A program made the position numbers and the translations under genes. 64,000 nt of DNA from Pseudisothecium myosuroides (taxonomy: Eukaryota; Streptophyta; Bryopsida; Hypnales; Lembophyllaceae). Below are positions 60,745 through 64,000 of this stretch, piece by piece. The stretch lies in the NCBI GenBank assembly GCA_951799445.1, contig OX637287.1:16492224-16556223 (forward strand), read 5' to 3'. The notes under the pieces were generated by a model, which searched no databases, was not told where the DNA came from, and was given only the letters and a program-made list of their open reading frames with translations. How positions within the stretch are numbered: position 1 is the stretch's first letter; the number at the start of each line of letters is the position of its first letter.

Positions 60745-62514
60745 CTAATCTAGACCTTGATCCGCACCCTGATCTGGGGTCAGATCCATACTTTGATCCT
60801 GTCCCTGGTTCAGTGTGGGACTCTTGGGCGTTTCCGTTCCCAGCTGTTCGAAGACGTCCGTCAGATTCCGGTTCCGCTCCCCGGTTTCAAGTTTTGAGAG
60901 ATCCGGTGACAAATCTAAGTTGATGGCGTTCGCAAGTTTCCTCCCACTCTTCTTTGACTGGGGAGTCCGATCCTTTCCCTCCGTCTGAATGCCCACGTTC
61001 GGAAAAGACCCTGGCATTGAAAGGTTGGAAAGATGGAACGACCTTGACAACGTCACTCCGTTCAGCTTTCGACTGTTCACCTCCATCCTATTTGCTACTT
61101 CTCGTGCTTCCACCATCACCAATTCTACCTTTTCGGAGTAGTCAATCAAGATCCGGACCAACCTGGTTCCGGATATCTTCTTGTCCTTGAGTACTCCTTC
61201 GTCAAACAGCTTTGCCTTGGTGGCGGCCTCTCCGGTTGCTCCAAAAGTGGCCTTCACGTCCTCAGCTACTTTCCGGGTAGCCTCCGCCATCTCACGAGTG
61301 GTGGTCATGTCCTCCTTAAGGAGTAAAAGTTCCGTCTTCAACGCATCGACTTCCTCCTGAAGTCGTCGTATCTCCGCTTCTTGCTTCCGGATCTCATCCG
61401 GGCTGGAGATGTATTCTGCAACCACTGCCGCGAGGTTGCTATTCGCTGGTGCGCCCACCAGCTCACTGATCTGGGTCAGAAACAGCTTCTTGACCGCCCA
61501 GTCTGCTCATACATCACTCAAGATTTTGATCAGCTGGTTGAACAGATCCGTCGAATCCAATCCGGAAGAACCCGGTCCTTCAAATTCCGGTTTCTTTTCA
61601 GGGTTGGATGTCTCACCCGGAGGGGTTGGGGTTCCTCTCCGGTGAGGACGCGTCGTCTTTTGCCGCTTGTTCTGCGGCCGGTGTTGCTCCTCCTCTTCTT
61701 CTTCTTCATCGGAACCGGATACTTCTTCCTGCTCTTCCTCCGATTCCGATTCCCCATACTTCAGGAGTACCTCATGAGTATTCCACTCCTTTTCCTCCGT
61801 ATCCGTGAGGAGCTGGTTATGCTTGTAAAGATGGAAGATGTAGGGGCTCAATGGTGTCGGCCTACTTCCTCCGATCTTTGGAACCAGACGGCTGACCAGA
61901 TCGGAAAAGATCCGGGCCTAGTCTACTTTCTGTTCCCCGCTCAGGGCTCCAAAAATCAGGTTCCCGATGGCTATCATCACCTTCGTCGGCTTCTCTGGGT
62001 GGATGATCGGAACCAGAAACTGCAAAAGATTGCGATGTCGGTCGTCCAAACAATCCGCGACCGCATGCCCATCCTTCGAGTTCATGTTGCTCCGGACCTT
62101 CCCCCGAGTGTATCTTTCCTTCGAGGTGGCCATCCCTCAACCTCCTGACCGGAAGTCGTATACGAACCTCCACATCTCTTCCGTCCAACTGCCCGGAATT
62201 TTGCGGATGGTCTTATCGAACTGATTCGAGAGTTTTCCCAACAGCTCTCAAATCATCCGTTCCTCTCTAAACCCCCAAGGTTTATCTATCAGTCCCCCGC
62301 AACCCATCATGGCAAGATCCTCCATGAAGTTGTCCTTTTCCTTCTCTCCTGAAGGAATGATCGGACACACCTTCCGGAGTTTAACTTCTACTGCGCAGGA
62401 ACTGGACGGTCCTGCTCTACTCTTGCGGAGCTGAGGCATGGACACGAGCTGTGCTAACCGGATTCTCACTGAGGCTACCTTTCTCTCTCCTAGCCGCACG
62501 TCCCGTTTCCTCAC
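60745..62514 (-). pseudogene. Long coiled-coil reading frame with four stops, probable transposon-derived gene
   Basis: One minus-strand frame stays protein-like for about 590 codons, broken only by TGA near 62247, TGA near 62135, TAG near 61918 and TGA near 61506. The order is: an N-terminal region with FMEDLAMMGCGGLIDKPWGF; a helical domain with RHRNLLQFLVPIIHPEKPTK and IAIGNLIFGALSG; PLSPYIFHLYKHNQLLTDTE; a long acidic Glu/Asp/Ser run; a basic KRQKTTRPHRR patch; and a coiled coil (RKQEAEIRRLQEEVDALKTE). The helical domain is reminiscent of plant putative-transposon or mobile-domain proteins, but I cannot confirm this. No clear ATG is seen at the 5' end. All four stops are one G-to-A change from TGG, so decay by cytosine deamination is likely. 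A gene needing correction or a silenced TE are both possible. Confidence 0.6.
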
Positions 62515-62711
62515 TTCTCTCTTCCGATCTCAACCGGAATACCTCTAAACCTGCAACACACACTAAAGCGCTGCGCACTCTAACACACTAACACGCACAC
62601 ACACATTCACAAAACAAGAAAGCAAAGCGCTGGGGAGGAGGCTTAAATACGCGCTGGAGAGCGATTTCAGCAAACGAAGTTTGAAAAAGAGTGGCAACTG
62701 GATTGGTCAGC

Positions 62712-62720
62712 CTATTTATA
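62712..62720 (-). promoter_or_regulatory. Probable TATA box
   Basis: TATAAATAG on the minus strand lies about 200 bp upstream of the long minus-strand reading frame, in GC-richer surroundings. Spacing and direction fit a promoter for it. Confidence 0.5.
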
Positions 62721-63677
62721 GTCTGATCTGTCATCATGACCAAATCCGTTCCTGACCTAATCCGTTCCAACTCAGATCCGCTCCAACTCTAATCCGGTTT
62801 AGATTCAAATCGAATCCGGATTGTCCTCTCTTCCGTTCCGTAGTTAATTTCCGGTTTTCCGTTACCTCTTGCTCGAATCCGGATCTAAGATCACGGTTTC
62901 CATTCCAAGATTTAGATAACTTACAAAAAACCAAAAATTCACACTGCGACACTACACAATAAATTTGAGAAACAATGAAGAACTTGATTAATTAGCAACA
63001 TAGAACATCAAAAATCTAACTGTTAAGAACACAGTGGTGGATTGTGATTCTATAAAACAGAACCGCAGAAATAAGAGGAAGGAAAAGAATCCTGGCTGCT
63101 AAGAACAACTCCACCACTAATCTCCTTCAGATTGTTCTCACTTAGAGTGGTTCCACTGCTCACCAGATCTAATATGGCATCAGCCATCCCCATGTACATG
63201 AATTTGTGTGTGATGGTAAAATTCTAAGAGCCAATCACTTACCCCTTCATCGCTTGAACCGTGAAGACCAGCTGGAGGAGCTCACAGGCTGTGGCCAAAA
63301 GAAATTGCCCGCCTTGTCAAACCCTTCCTCTGTCCGAAATCTCACAGTTGAAATGGAAACTTCATTACTCATTTTGATTAGATTTCAACTCCGATTAGAA
63401 TATCTTGCGCTGGATCATCCGTGTATAGCATTTGATCATGGTGTCTCCACAGACTTCCGGACTTTTTAAAGCTTGCATACAATGTGGCAGAGCAGAATTT
63501 GACAATGGGAATTCAAAATTTTCATCTAAAATTTCGTGTGTAGAGTAGAATGAGGACCTTGAAAGTGGCCCAGGATTTACAGACCTTTGTTGTAGACCAC
63601 CTGTGCACAATTTGCGATTGAATCTCGGAGTATCTACAGGCAGTGACCGGATGACCTCTCCTGGAACGGGTCATAGC
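62721..63677. other. Upstream flank with repeated CCGGATC/TCCGTTCC words
   Basis: Between 62740 and 62890 the words AATCCGTTCC, AATCCGG and GATCCG recur many times; beyond 62900 the DNA is ordinary. The plus-strand frame 63206-63469 shows no domain and is not called. Confidence 0.35.
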
Positions 63678-64000
63678 AGGTTGCTCCCAATGTCAACTGC
63701 ACCGGACATAGGAAGGCTGTGACGGACATTGGCTACAACCTCTTTGAGAACGACATGCCACTGTCATCTCCCGGTTACTTTGGCCTTACTGTCTTTTCCA
63801 AACTGCGTGGTGCAGCCAATCTGGGCGGCCCCACTTCAATCTTGTTGCAATTTTGTATTGGTTGTTAGGATCCAGTGGCAGAGCACTATAATGCCCTCCC
63901 AATCCGGAATTCAAACCACTCAATCGACCACATCTGCAAAATGTACAACCTGTTTTTCAATTCTCAGTGGACGGTTTCCGTCCCCTTCGGTGATGGAGGG
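63678..64000 (+). pseudogene. Coding-like fragment running off the window end
   Basis: One plus-strand frame reads VAPNVNCTGHRKAVTDIGYN, then LFENDMPLSSPGYFGLTVFS and further protein-like sequence to about 63863. A TAG follows, then the same frame continues to base 64000 with no further stop (ALPIRNSNHSIDHICKMYNL). Another TAG lies just upstream of its start. Composition matches the GC-richer region at 60-62 kb. I do not recognise it; it may be part of a decayed element. Confidence 0.35.

Noticed and set aside
1..64000. tRNA, rRNA, CRISPR or prokaryotic operon structures
   Set aside because: None was seen on reading both strands; repeats are transposon termini, tandem duplications or microsatellites.

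Overview
The window is nuclear DNA from a plant. The evidence is GT-AG introns, a plant-type O-fucosyltransferase-like glycosyltransferase gene, a SABATH methyltransferase gene, and a Ty1-copia element primed by a plant-style tRNA-Met binding site. Long AT-rich, gene-poor stretches packed with small inverted-repeat transposons suggest a large repeat-rich genome. A non-flowering land plant is plausible, but this is inference only. No rRNA, tRNA, CRISPR array or prokaryotic gene was seen.

Three multi-exon genes can be assembled with splice phases that agree throughout, all on the minus strand. (1) 2163-6997: a type II membrane protein of the plant O-fucosyltransferase-like (DUF246/GT106-type) group, 8 exons, 593 residues. 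(2) 25512-28321: a 4-exon, 409-residue protein I do not recognise. (3) 37763-40279: a 3-exon SABATH carboxyl methyltransferase, 398 residues. Their exons are clearly more GC-rich than the DNA around them.

Nearly everything else that can be identified is mobile DNA. The main group is a family of elements flanked by TTAA with CCCCTAAAGG termini. It has copies at 10.8, 12.9, 14.1, 17.0, 30.9, 41.9 (split by other insertions) and 45.9 kb, plus related elements at 0.3, 11.9 and 42.6 kb. Other non-autonomous elements include a Mutator-like one at 8.9 kb with a 9-bp target duplication, two hAT-like ones at 41 kb with 8-bp target duplications and opposite orientation, and a CACTA-like one at 50.7 kb with perfect 30-bp termini. 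There are also several TIR families I cannot classify: 20.8/36.0 kb, 34.6/50.2 kb, 15.1/35.2 kb, 23.6 kb, 43.2 kb, 48.5 kb and 51.2 kb.

From 52106 to 57769 lies a complete but decayed Ty1-copia retrotransposon with 195/199-bp LTRs, a PBS, gag-protease-integrase-RT-RNase H and a PPT. It carries many stops, two frame changes and altered catalytic residues. From about 59.6 kb to the end the DNA becomes GC-richer with many CCGG words. It holds a minus-strand coiled-coil reading frame of about 590 codons broken by four stops (60745-62514), with an upstream TATA box, and a coding-like fragment on the plus strand that runs off the window end.
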